DNA of 7,897 bases from an uncultured Oscillospiraceae bacterium (GTDB lineage Bacteria; Bacillota; Clostridia; Oscillospirales; Acutalibacteraceae). Below, in pieces: positions 1 through 4,958 of this stretch. Within the stretch, counting starts at the first letter, position 1, and each line of letters begins with the position of its first letter. A program made the translations under genes and the position numbers. The stretch is from NCBI GenBank assembly GCA_900543305.1, contig UQQZ01000103.1:1-7897 (forward strand). The letters run 5' to 3'. The notes under the pieces were generated by a model. It had not been told where the DNA came from and did not search any database. It saw nothing but the letters and a program-made list of their open reading frames with translations.

Positions 1-1329
1 GCAGCGGCTGTGTCCGCCTGCCGGAAGGCCGCCGATGGGGAACAGGTTCCCCAGGAGCTTCTGGAAGATTTGAAGGCCGTGTTTTCCAGGTCCGGATTTA
101 CCAAAGGGTACTTGACCGGACACCGGGGAGCGGCCATGTTTGGCGTGCGGAGAAAAGAGGACGTGACCGTGGCCACGGAGAAGGTGTTTTCCTCTCTCCG
201 GGGACTCTACCGGGGGGAGAATCCCCGGGTGCCCGTGACCCTTTCCCTGGAGCGGAAAGAGGACGGGCTTTGTTTCGTTGCCCGGGATCAGGAAGGCCGG
301 GAAGCTTCCGCCTGGGTGCCTTTGGGAGAGGGAGGGTCTCTTCTTCCTGGGGAGCGGTGTATCCAGCAGTTGGAGAAAACCGGCGGGACTCCTTTCCGAG
401 CCCAGAAGGTGGAGGTTCCCGAAGAGGGCGTACCCTGTGGAGTGTCCACGGTGAACGGACTCCGCCGGGAGGCGCTGGGAAAGCTTTTGACCTTGCGGGA
501 GCGCCGGGAACCCATTTCCTGGCAAGATATTCCCTGGGAGAAAAGAACCCATGACCGGCGGGAAGGACCCCTGCCCCTGCGGGTTCGGTTCCGGGAAGTG
601 GAACAAATTTGTCCTCAGGCCAAGGAGTGCCGGGAGATGGTTTTGCCCCTGCATACCCCGGTGAAAACGTTGCTTCGCCTTCGGGAAGAAGGATTCCCCA
701 CCCTTTTGCTGGAAACGCCTCGGGCGCTGTTTGGGGAGGAGAAGCAAGTTCGGAGCCAGATGGAAGAACGGATGGCGGCGGGATTTTCCCAGTTTGTCTG
801 TGGAAACCTGGGAACCGTGGCTCTGGCCCGGAAACTGGGGGCCCAGATTCACGGAGGATTCTCTCTGAATATTTTTAACACCCCGGCCCTGGACTTTTTT
901 GAGAACCTGGGCCTCTCCACAGCGGAGGCCTCATTTGAGTTGACGGCTCGGGAGTTTGCCCAGCTGGGAGGGAACCTTCCCCGGGGATTGATGGTCTATG
1001 GCCGTCAGCCCATGATGCTGACCCGGAACTGTCCTTTGGCCAATTCTCCCAAGGGATGTTTGCACTGCAAGAAGCCCGGGTTTTTAACCGACCGAAAGCG
1101 GAAACGGTTCCCTGTGGTATGTCGGGGCGGCAGGGAGATTCAGGTGCTCAACTCAGTGCCCCTGTGGCTGTGGGATTTGCAGCGGGAACTGTCCCCGGCG
1201 GACTTTGGGGTGGTCTGGTTCACGGTGGAAAACCCTGTGGAATGCGGGGAAGTGCTAGACGCCTGTTTTCGAGGGAAAAACCCAGATTTCGACTATACTC
1301 GCGGCCTATTTCACCGGGGCGTGGAATGA
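1..1329 (+). CDS. U32-family (RlhA-like) protein, 3' part; 5' end outside window
   Basis: This is the C-terminal part of a long U32 protein. The frame is open from base 1, so the GTG at 10 is internal and the real start lies upstream, together with the canonical N-terminal U32 domain. Counting from that GTG as residue 1, residues about 18-105 (GYLTGHRG, MFGVRRKEDV) resemble the DUF3656-type middle domain of long U32 proteins. Residues about 190-390 look like a second, degenerate U32 half, with CGNLG near 264 and HGGFSLNIFN near 281. Four cysteines at 341, 350, 353 and 371, in the context TRNCPL, GCLHC and FPVVC, resemble the cluster-binding cysteines of U32 enzymes. Known family: E. coli RlhA makes 5-hydroxycytidine in 23S rRNA; other members are called collagenase-like peptidases. 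rRNA hydroxylation is inferred here; protease activity is less likely. The gene ends in TGA and is followed by a 129-bp spacer before dut, with no clear terminator. Confidence 0.85.
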   Translation, partial: AAAVSACRKAADGEQVPQELLEDLKAVFSRSGFTKGYLTGHRGAAMFGVRRKEDVTVATEKVFSSLRGLYRGENPRVPVTLSLERKEDGLCFVARDQEGREASAWVPLGEGGSLLPGERCIQQLEKTGGTPFRAQKVEVPEEGVPCGVSTVNGLRREALGKLLTLRERREPISWQDIPWEKRTHDRREGPLPLRVRFREVEQICPQAKECREMVLPLHTPVKTLLRLREEGFPTLLLETPRALFGEEKQVRSQMEERMAAGFSQFVCGNLGTVALARKLGAQIHGGFSLNIFNTPALDFFENLGLSTAEASFELTAREFAQLGGNLPRGLMVYGRQPMMLTRNCPLANSPKGCLHCKKPGFLTDRKRKRFPVVCRGGREIQVLNSVPLWLWDLQRELSPADFGVVWFTVENPVECGEVLDACFRGKNPDFDYTRGLFHRGVE

Positions 1330-1458
1330 GTGTGGAAAACTCGGTGGAAAATGTTTAAAAGTCATTCTCAAGAGCTGGAAAAGCCCTAGAAATCACGGGA
1401 TTTGGCGATTGTGGAAAACTTTCAAGTGGAAAAATAACCGGAGGAAAAGCAGCGAAAA
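1330..1458 (+). promoter_or_regulatory. dut upstream region with clustered TGGAAAA motifs
   Basis: The spacer contains TGGAAAA at 1333-1339, 1345-1351, 1376-1382, 1412-1418 and 1427-1433. A sixth copy at 1460-1466 overlaps the dut start codon. All are in the same orientation. Two copies (1331-1339 and 1410-1418) read TGTGGAAAA, the reverse complement of TTTTCCACA, which fits the relaxed DnaA-box pattern TTWTNCACA. The spacing is irregular. I see no convincing -35/-10 pair; TTGTGG (1409-1414) followed 17 bases later by AAATAA is only a weak candidate. Binding by a regulator is an inference. Confidence 0.4.
1440..1445 (+). promoter_or_regulatory. ribosome binding site of dut
   Basis: GGAGGA lies 13 bases before the ATG at 1459. 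The spacing is somewhat long, but the next in-frame ATG (1471) is 25 bases away, so the site supports 1459 as the start. Confidence 0.6.
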
Positions 1459-1905
1459 ATGGAAAACAACATGATTTTGCGGTTGAAAAAAGTGCGGCCT
1501 GGGGCGCAGCTGCCCCAGCGGCAGACGGAAGGCAGTGCCGGCTATGACCTTTGCGCCTGCATTCCCCAGCCGATAACCCTGAATCCGGGAGAGGCCTACG
1601 CCTTTCCCACAGGCCTTGCGGCGGAGATTCCCCAGGGCTGCGCCGGGATGATCTTCACCCGAAGCGGGCTGGGCTTCAAACGGGGCGTGGCCGTGCGCAA
1701 CGGCGTGGGGGTTATCGACAGCGATTACCGGGGAGAACTTCAGGTGGGACTGCACAATTTCAGCCAGGAGCCCTACACCATCCAGCCCGGGGAGCGGATT
1801 GCCCAGTTGGTGCTGATGCCGGTCTGCCTGCCTCAGGTGGTGGAAGTGGAAGAGCTGAGCGAAACCCAGCGGGGCACCGGAGGGTTCGGCAGCACGGGAA
1901 AATAG
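1459..1905 (+). CDS. dut: deoxyuridine 5'-triphosphate nucleotidohydrolase (dUTPase)
   Basis: Hydrolyses dUTP to dUMP and pyrophosphate in the cytoplasm, which supplies dUMP for thymidylate synthesis and keeps uracil out of DNA. The protein has 148 residues, the usual size for the homotrimeric family. All five motifs are visible: motif 1 at 27-33 (AGYDLCA), motif 2 at 68-71 (RSGL), motif 3 at 81-93 with catalytic Asp87 and the uracil-pocket Tyr90 (IDSDYRGE), motif 4 at 111-117 (GERIAQL), and motif 5 at 138-147 (RGTGGFGSTG), the C-terminal arm that closes over the nucleotide. No key residue is missing. The ATG at 1459 is preferred because it has the closer GGAGGA site. The gene appears to be expressed separately from the mre genes, which have their own promoter 333 bp further on. 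Confidence 0.97.
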   Translation: MENNMILRLKKVRPGAQLPQRQTEGSAGYDLCACIPQPITLNPGEAYAFPTGLAAEIPQGCAGMIFTRSGLGFKRGVAVRNGVGVIDSDYRGELQVGLHNFSQEPYTIQPGERIAQLVLMPVCLPQVVEVEELSETQRGTGGFGSTGK

Positions 1906-1995
1906 GAGAAGACCGGCATATCTTGTAGGAACCTTTCTGGAAAGTTGCACATATACGGGATTTCATGTTTTCATTGTTTTATGTAAACTTTCAAC

Positions 1996-2024
1996 TTGAG
2001 AAATGCTGGAAAATAAGCTATAAT
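1996..2024 (+). promoter_or_regulatory. sigma-A promoter of the mreBCD-PBP2 cluster
   Basis: The -35 box TTGAGA (1996-2001) and the -10 box TATAAT (2019-2024) are separated by exactly 17 bp. The -10 box is a perfect consensus match and the -35 box matches at four of six positions. Transcription would start near 2031, giving a leader of about 208 nt before mreB. The spacer contains one TGGAAAA (2007-2013), and AAACTTTCAA (1985-1994) lies just upstream of the -35 box, so a regulator binding those sequences could affect this promoter (inference). Confidence 0.85.
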
Positions 2025-2035
2025 AAAGCGTACTG

Positions 2036-2056
2036 GTGGAAAAGGGCTTTTTCCAC
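2036..2056 (+). repeat. inverted repeat at the 5' end of the mreB leader
   Basis: GTGGAAAA (2036-2043) and TTTTCCAC (2049-2056) form a perfect 8-bp stem with a five-base loop. It begins only a few bases after the predicted transcription start, so it could act as a 5'-terminal stem-loop that protects the mRNA, or as a DNA palindrome for a protein that recognises TGGAAAA. No T-run follows, so it is not a terminator. Confidence 0.65.
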
Positions 2057-2061
2057 GGGCG

Positions 2062-2085
2062 TTTTCCCGGTTTCGGCCGGGAAAA
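2062..2085 (+). repeat. second hairpin of the mreB leader
   Basis: TTTTCCCGG (2062-2070) and CCGGGAAAA (2077-2085) form a perfect 9-bp stem with a six-base loop (TTTCGG). G2061 and C2087 could extend it across a bulged A. There is no T-run after it. Confidence 0.65.
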
Positions 2086-2089
2086 ACCT

Positions 2090-2107
2090 TGGGGAGAAGA
2101 TTCCCCA
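2090..2107 (+). repeat. third hairpin of the mreB leader
   Basis: TGGGGA (2090-2095) pairs with TCCCCA (2102-2107). The stem may extend through a G-T pair on the loop side. A run of six T at 2115-2120 follows after eight bases, too far for a standard intrinsic terminator. Confidence 0.5.
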
Positions 2108-2131
2108 GACAGTGATTTTTTAGAATATTTG

Positions 2132-2155
2132 GGTTTTCCCCAAAAAGGGGAAACC
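2132..2155 (+). repeat. fourth hairpin of the mreB leader
   Basis: GGTTTTCCCC (2132-2141) pairs with GGGGAAACC (2147-2155) around an AAAAA loop, with one bulged T. The stem repeats the TTTTCC/GGAAA theme of the first two hairpins. Confidence 0.6.
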
Positions 2156-2206
2156 ATAAAGGATACAGGCGGTTTCTTCCCCGGCGGAAGGACCGGTCAT
2201 CCCATA

Positions 2207-2220
2207 GGCCCCGAGGGGCC
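2207..2220 (+). repeat. GC hairpin next to the mreB ribosome binding site
   Basis: GGCCC (2207-2211) and GGGCC (2216-2220) pair around the loop CGAG. The stem ends directly before the purine-rich stretch 2221-2233. A weaker stem, CTTCC (2176-2180) with GGAAG (2186-2190), lies upstream. Confidence 0.5.
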
Positions 2221-2238
2221 GGAAAGGCAGAGGTTGAG

Positions 2239-3297
2239 ATGGCAGGGCTTTTTTCTGGATTTTTATCTATGTTTAGCATGTTTTCCAAGGACATTGGCAT
2301 CGACTTGGGAACCGCAAATACATTGGTGTTCATGAAGGGCAAGGGCATCGTCATACGGGAACCTTCCGTGGTGGCGGTGGATGCCCGCACCGACGAAGTG
2401 GTGGCAGTGGGCAAGCAGGCCAAGGAGATGCTGGGACGGACTCCCGGCTCCATTGTGGCGGTGCGGCCTCTGAAGGACGGGGTCATCGCCGATTTTGACG
2501 TGACCGCGGCCATGCTGAAATATTTCATCAAGAAGGCGCTGAAGTCCGGTACGCTGAACCGGCCCCGGATTGTGGTGTGCATCCCCTCCGGCGTGACGGA
2601 GGTGGAGCGCCGGGCGGTGGAGGACGCTGCCCGTCAGGCAGGTTCCAACAATGTGGACCTGATTGAGGAACCCATGGCGGCCGCCATTGGCGCCGGCTTG
2701 CCTGTAGGGGAACCCACCGGCAGCATGGTGGTGGACATCGGCGGCGGCACCTCCGAGGTGGCGGTGATCTCCCTGGGAGACATTGTCACGGCGGTTTCCG
2801 TGCGGATGGCAGGGGACAAGTTTGACGAAGCCATTGTCACCTATGTGAAGAAAAAGTACAACCTGCTCATCGGCGAACGGACTGCCGAGGAGATCAAGAT
2901 GCAGATCGGGTCCGCCTTCCCCACCGAGGAGACCATCAACGCCTTTGTGGAGATCAAGGGCCGGAATCTGGTGGACGGGCTGCCCAAGAATGTGACCATC
3001 CACGCGGACGAGGTGCGGGACGCCTTGGCCGACAGCGTGATGATTGTGGTGGACGCCATCAAGGACACCTTGGAAAAGACGCCTCCGGAACTGGCGGCGG
3101 ACATCATCGACCGGGGGATTATGCTGACCGGAGGCGGTGCCCTGCTTCGGGGGTTGGACAAGCTGGTGGCCCAGGAGACGGGGATTCCCGTCCATGTGGC
3201 GGAGCGTCCCTTGGACTGCGTGGTGGAAGGCACGGGCAAGAGCCTGGAAGTGGATTTGCCCAAACCCCGCTACCGGAGCCGCAAAAGCAAACTGTAA
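2239..3297 (+). CDS. mreB: rod-shape-determining actin homologue MreB
   Basis: Forms ATP-dependent filaments under the membrane that orient the elongation machinery and so set rod shape. The 352 residues carry the actin-fold sites in order: phosphate-1 loop at 18-28 (DIGIDLGTANT), IPSGV near 115-119, EEPMAAAIGAGLP at 143-155 with the likely catalytic Glu144, phosphate-2 loop at 166-171 (DIGGGT), and the adenosine motif at 296-300 (LTGGG). The ATG at 2239 has AGAGG five bases upstream (2229-2233). It gives about 17 residues rich in Phe and Met before the conserved core, which could touch the membrane. In-frame ATGs at 2269 and 2278 would give more usual N-termini but lack a good ribosome site. 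The last residues are strongly basic (RYRSRKSKL). This is the first gene of the rod-shape cluster. Confidence 0.97.
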   Translation: MAGLFSGFLSMFSMFSKDIGIDLGTANTLVFMKGKGIVIREPSVVAVDARTDEVVAVGKQAKEMLGRTPGSIVAVRPLKDGVIADFDVTAAMLKYFIKKALKSGTLNRPRIVVCIPSGVTEVERRAVEDAARQAGSNNVDLIEEPMAAAIGAGLPVGEPTGSMVVDIGGGTSEVAVISLGDIVTAVSVRMAGDKFDEAIVTYVKKKYNLLIGERTAEEIKMQIGSAFPTEETINAFVEIKGRNLVDGLPKNVTIHADEVRDALADSVMIVVDAIKDTLEKTPPELAADIIDRGIMLTGGGALLRGLDKLVAQETGIPVHVAERPLDCVVEGTGKSLEVDLPKPRYRSRKSKL

Positions 3298-3307
3298 TCT
3301 GTCGCTG

Positions 3308-3329
3308 TGACCCCAGGGGAAATGGGTCA
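3308..3329 (+). repeat. small inverted repeat after mreB
   Basis: TGACCC (3308-3313) and GGGTCA (3324-3329) form a 6-bp stem with a ten-base loop. It starts 11 bases after the mreB stop and has no T-run, so it is more likely an mRNA-stabilising or processing hairpin than a terminator. Confidence 0.35.
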
Positions 3330-3361
3330 GGGAAGACGGGGCAGGAAACGAGGATACACGG

Positions 3362-3428
3362 ATGAGGACTGCTTTGGGAGATTGGAGCGGAAGGCGGAAG
3401 CCTGTCCGTGGCCCAAGGCAGTCCGCAT
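3362..3428 (+). repeat. long two-part hairpin between mreB and mreC
   Basis: Bases 3362-3378 pair with 3412-3428 in a 17-position stem with 15 Watson-Crick pairs, one G-U and one mismatch. Inside it, 3388-3395 pairs with 3400-3408 in eight pairs with one bulged G (3404), capped by a GGAA (GNRA-type) tetraloop at 3396-3399. An asymmetric internal loop (3379-3387 and 3409-3411) separates the two stems. No T-run follows. I do not recognise it as a known RNA family. Possible roles are control of mreC translation, an RNase processing site, or an mRNA stabiliser. Confidence 0.6.
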
Positions 3429-3472
3429 TTGACTTTGACGGGAGAACCACAGGAAGGGAGCTTTGGCCTTGA
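3362..3472 (+). CDS. possible 36-codon leader ORF, unproven
   Basis: The frame starts with ATG at 3362, preceded by GAGGA (3350-3354) at seven bases, and ends with TGA at 3470-3472. The stop overlaps the TTG at 3469, one of the two candidate mreC starts, in a TTGA arrangement typical of translational coupling. The product would be Arg- and Gly-rich with no membrane segment, no motif and no family I recognise. The frame coincides with the long hairpin at 3362-3428, whose pairing alone could explain the conserved look of this stretch. It could be a translated leader that opens or closes that hairpin, or chance. Confidence 0.2.
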   Translation: MRTALGDWSGRRKPVRGPRQSAFDFDGRTTGRELWP

Positions 3473-4359
3473 AGGATTTTTTCAAAACAAGCTCATTTAA
3501 GGTATTGGCCATCGCGGTGGTGGTGCTGCTGGGACTGATCATCTACACCGCCAGCGCGGGAGGGTCGTTTCTGGCCAACATGCTGGGATTTGTCACCTCC
3601 CCCATGCAGAGCGTGAGCACCAACACCACCGGTGCGGTGACAGAATTTATCGATTTGGACAACATGTCCCGGGACGAGCTGAAATCCATGTTGGAGAGCC
3701 TGTCCCAGGAAAACGCCGAACTCCATCAAAAATTGGTGGACTATGAGAACACCCTGAAGGAAAACGAGCAGCTGAAGGTCCAGCTGCAGATCACCGAGGA
3801 GGAACCGGAAAACACTCTGCGCAGCGCCACGGTCATCGGCCGGGACCCCAACGACGTGTTTTATGGATTTTCCATTGACAAGGGCACCATGTCCGGGGTG
3901 GAGACCGGTGACCCGGTGATCACCCAGAACGGCTTGGTGGGAATCGTGAGCCAGGCTTACGCCACCACCAGCAAGGTGACCTGTATCCTTTCGGAGGATG
4001 TGAAGGTTTCCGCCGTGGCCCCCGCCCGAGGGGAGAGCGGCGTGATTTCCAGCGACGTGACCACAGCCAGCGCCGGACTGCTGCGGATGAGCTACCTTTC
4101 CGGGGACACTCAGGTGCAGCCCGGAGATATCATCACCACCTCCGGAGCGGGAAGCACCTATCCGGCGGATATCATCATCGGTGAGGTTCAGAGCGTGTCC
4201 AAGGCGGATAACGACATCTCCCAGTACGCCATGGTGCGGCCTTATGAGGACTTGACCGCAGTGGAGGACGTGTTTGTGATCATCGACTTCCCGGGCGCCG
4301 GGGAGCAGACGGAGATTCCTGTGGAGGAGGATCCCCAAGGCGAGGAGGATACGGAATAA
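3463..4359 (+). CDS. mreC: rod-shape-determining protein MreC
   Basis: Membrane-anchored scaffold of the elongasome that links MreB and MreD to PBP2 outside the membrane. Of 298 residues, about 14-33 form one N-terminal membrane segment, about 70-113 are a heptad-like coiled coil used for dimerisation, and about 120-276 match the extracellular beta-domain (VIGRDPND, GVETGDPVI, GLVGIV, SGAGSTYPADIIIGEV). The last 20 or so residues are an acidic tail. The start is TTG. The given position (3463) is eight bases after AGGA (3451-3454), but GGGAG (3456-3460) is eight bases before the next TTG at 3469, giving MKDFF, and that choice is at least as good. The stop overlaps the mreD start. Confidence 0.95.
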   Translation: MALKDFFKTSSFKVLAIAVVVLLGLIIYTASAGGSFLANMLGFVTSPMQSVSTNTTGAVTEFIDLDNMSRDELKSMLESLSQENAELHQKLVDYENTLKENEQLKVQLQITEEEPENTLRSATVIGRDPNDVFYGFSIDKGTMSGVETGDPVITQNGLVGIVSQAYATTSKVTCILSEDVKVSAVAPARGESGVISSDVTTASAGLLRMSYLSGDTQVQPGDIITTSGAGSTYPADIIIGEVQSVSKADNDISQYAMVRPYEDLTAVEDVFVIIDFPGAGEQTEIPVEEDPQGEEDTE

Positions 4360-4883
4360 TGCGGGATTTCAACAAGCTGATCCGATATCTGGCGTACCTG
4401 TTGGAGCTTCTGGTGCTGTTTATGGTCCAGGAAACCCCTGGCCTTATGCCCTCCATTTTGGGAACCAGGCCTGTGCTGTTGTTTTCGGCGGTGATCACCA
4501 TCGCCCTGTTTGAGCCGGAGGTGCCCGCTTTGGTATTCGGTGTGATTGGGGGACTGTTTTGCGATTTCGGCCTTTCGGGCACCTTGGGGTTCCATGCCCT
4601 GGTGTTGGGGGTCTTGTGCTTTTTCATCGGCCTGGTGATCCGGGTATTCTTCCAGATCAACCTGGTCACTGCCATTCTGACGGGAATTTGGAGTATCGGG
4701 CTCACCGTGTGCGCCCAGTGGTTTTTCCTCTACTATTTTCTCTACTCTAACCCGTCTTACGCCCTAGTTCACCACTATGTGCCCAAATTTTTCTACACCT
4801 TGCTGTTTGTGCCGTTGCTGTATTTGCTCAACCGGGGACTGTCTCAGGCCCTGCGGCCCAAAGAGGGCGGCCAGTTGTCTTGA
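4359..4883 (+). CDS. mreD: rod-shape-determining membrane protein MreD
   Basis: Small integral membrane partner of MreC in the elongation complex. The 174 residues are very hydrophobic, with about five or six membrane segments (roughly 9-25, 38-52, 56-71, 76-97, 99-126 and 141-158). FEPEVPALVFGVIGGLFCDF at 51-70 fits the MreD pattern of an acidic turn followed by a glycine-rich helix ending in Asp. The ATG overlaps the mreC stop by one base (TAATG), which implies translational coupling; GAGGAGG at 4342-4348, inside mreC, is its ribosome site. Sequence conservation in this family is low, so the call rests on position and topology as much as on motifs. Confidence 0.92.
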   Translation: MRDFNKLIRYLAYLLELLVLFMVQETPGLMPSILGTRPVLLFSAVITIALFEPEVPALVFGVIGGLFCDFGLSGTLGFHALVLGVLCFFIGLVIRVFFQINLVTAILTGIWSIGLTVCAQWFFLYYFLYSNPSYALVHHYVPKFFYTLLFVPLLYLLNRGLSQALRPKEGGQLS

Positions 4884-4910
4884 GAAAACCGGAGAGCGTG
4901 AACTTCTAGC

Positions 4911-4930
4911 AGGTTCCCAGAAAGGAACCT
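4911..4930 (+). repeat. perfect hairpin upstream of the PBP2 gene
   Basis: AGGTTCC (4911-4917) and GGAACCT (4924-4930) pair perfectly over 7 bp around a six-base loop (CAGAAA). The hairpin lies in the 72-bp spacer after mreD, ten bases before AGGAGG. There is no T-run, so it is unlikely to be a terminator. It may shape translation or mRNA decay. Confidence 0.5.
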
Positions 4931-4940
4931 CTGTGCAGAA

Positions 4941-4958
4941 AGGAGGGGGTCCCCCTTG
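4941..4958 (+). promoter_or_regulatory. ribosome binding site and TTG start of PBP2 in a G/C palindrome
   Basis: AGGAGG (4941-4946) lies nine bases before the TTG at 4956. Between them, GGGGG (4945-4949) and CCCCC (4951-4955) are complementary around one T. In RNA, four G-C pairs with a three-base loop, extended by A4944-U4956, would cover part of the ribosome site and the start codon. An alternative ATG at 4962 is weaker by spacing. Confidence 0.55.

Larger units (their letters stand above)
1906..2238 (+). other. 333-bp non-coding region: dut 3' flank, mreB promoter and structured mreB leader
   Basis: Neither strand holds a convincing gene. Positions 1906-1990 are AT-rich with no clear terminator for dut. 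A near-consensus promoter follows at 1996-2024. From about 2031 to 2220 the future mreB leader contains successive inverted repeats, listed separately, and it ends in a purine-rich ribosome binding stretch (2221-2233) before the mreB ATG. Confidence 0.75.

Noticed and set aside
2098..2126. Second promoter in the mreB leader, with TAGAAT at 2121-2126 as -10
   Set aside because: No acceptable -35 box lies 16-18 bp upstream, while the promoter at 1996-2024 is far better.
3341..3440. Hammerhead-like ribozyme suggested by GGATGAGG and CAGGAAACGAGG around the mreB-mreC hairpin
   Set aside because: The invariant CUGAUGA and GAAA core elements are not in the required positions around the stem.
2263..3450. 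Open frame of 395 codons on the - strand opposite mreB
   Set aside because: Same cause: it lies antisense to a clearly conserved mreB, is rich in His, Gly and Gln, and shows no domain.
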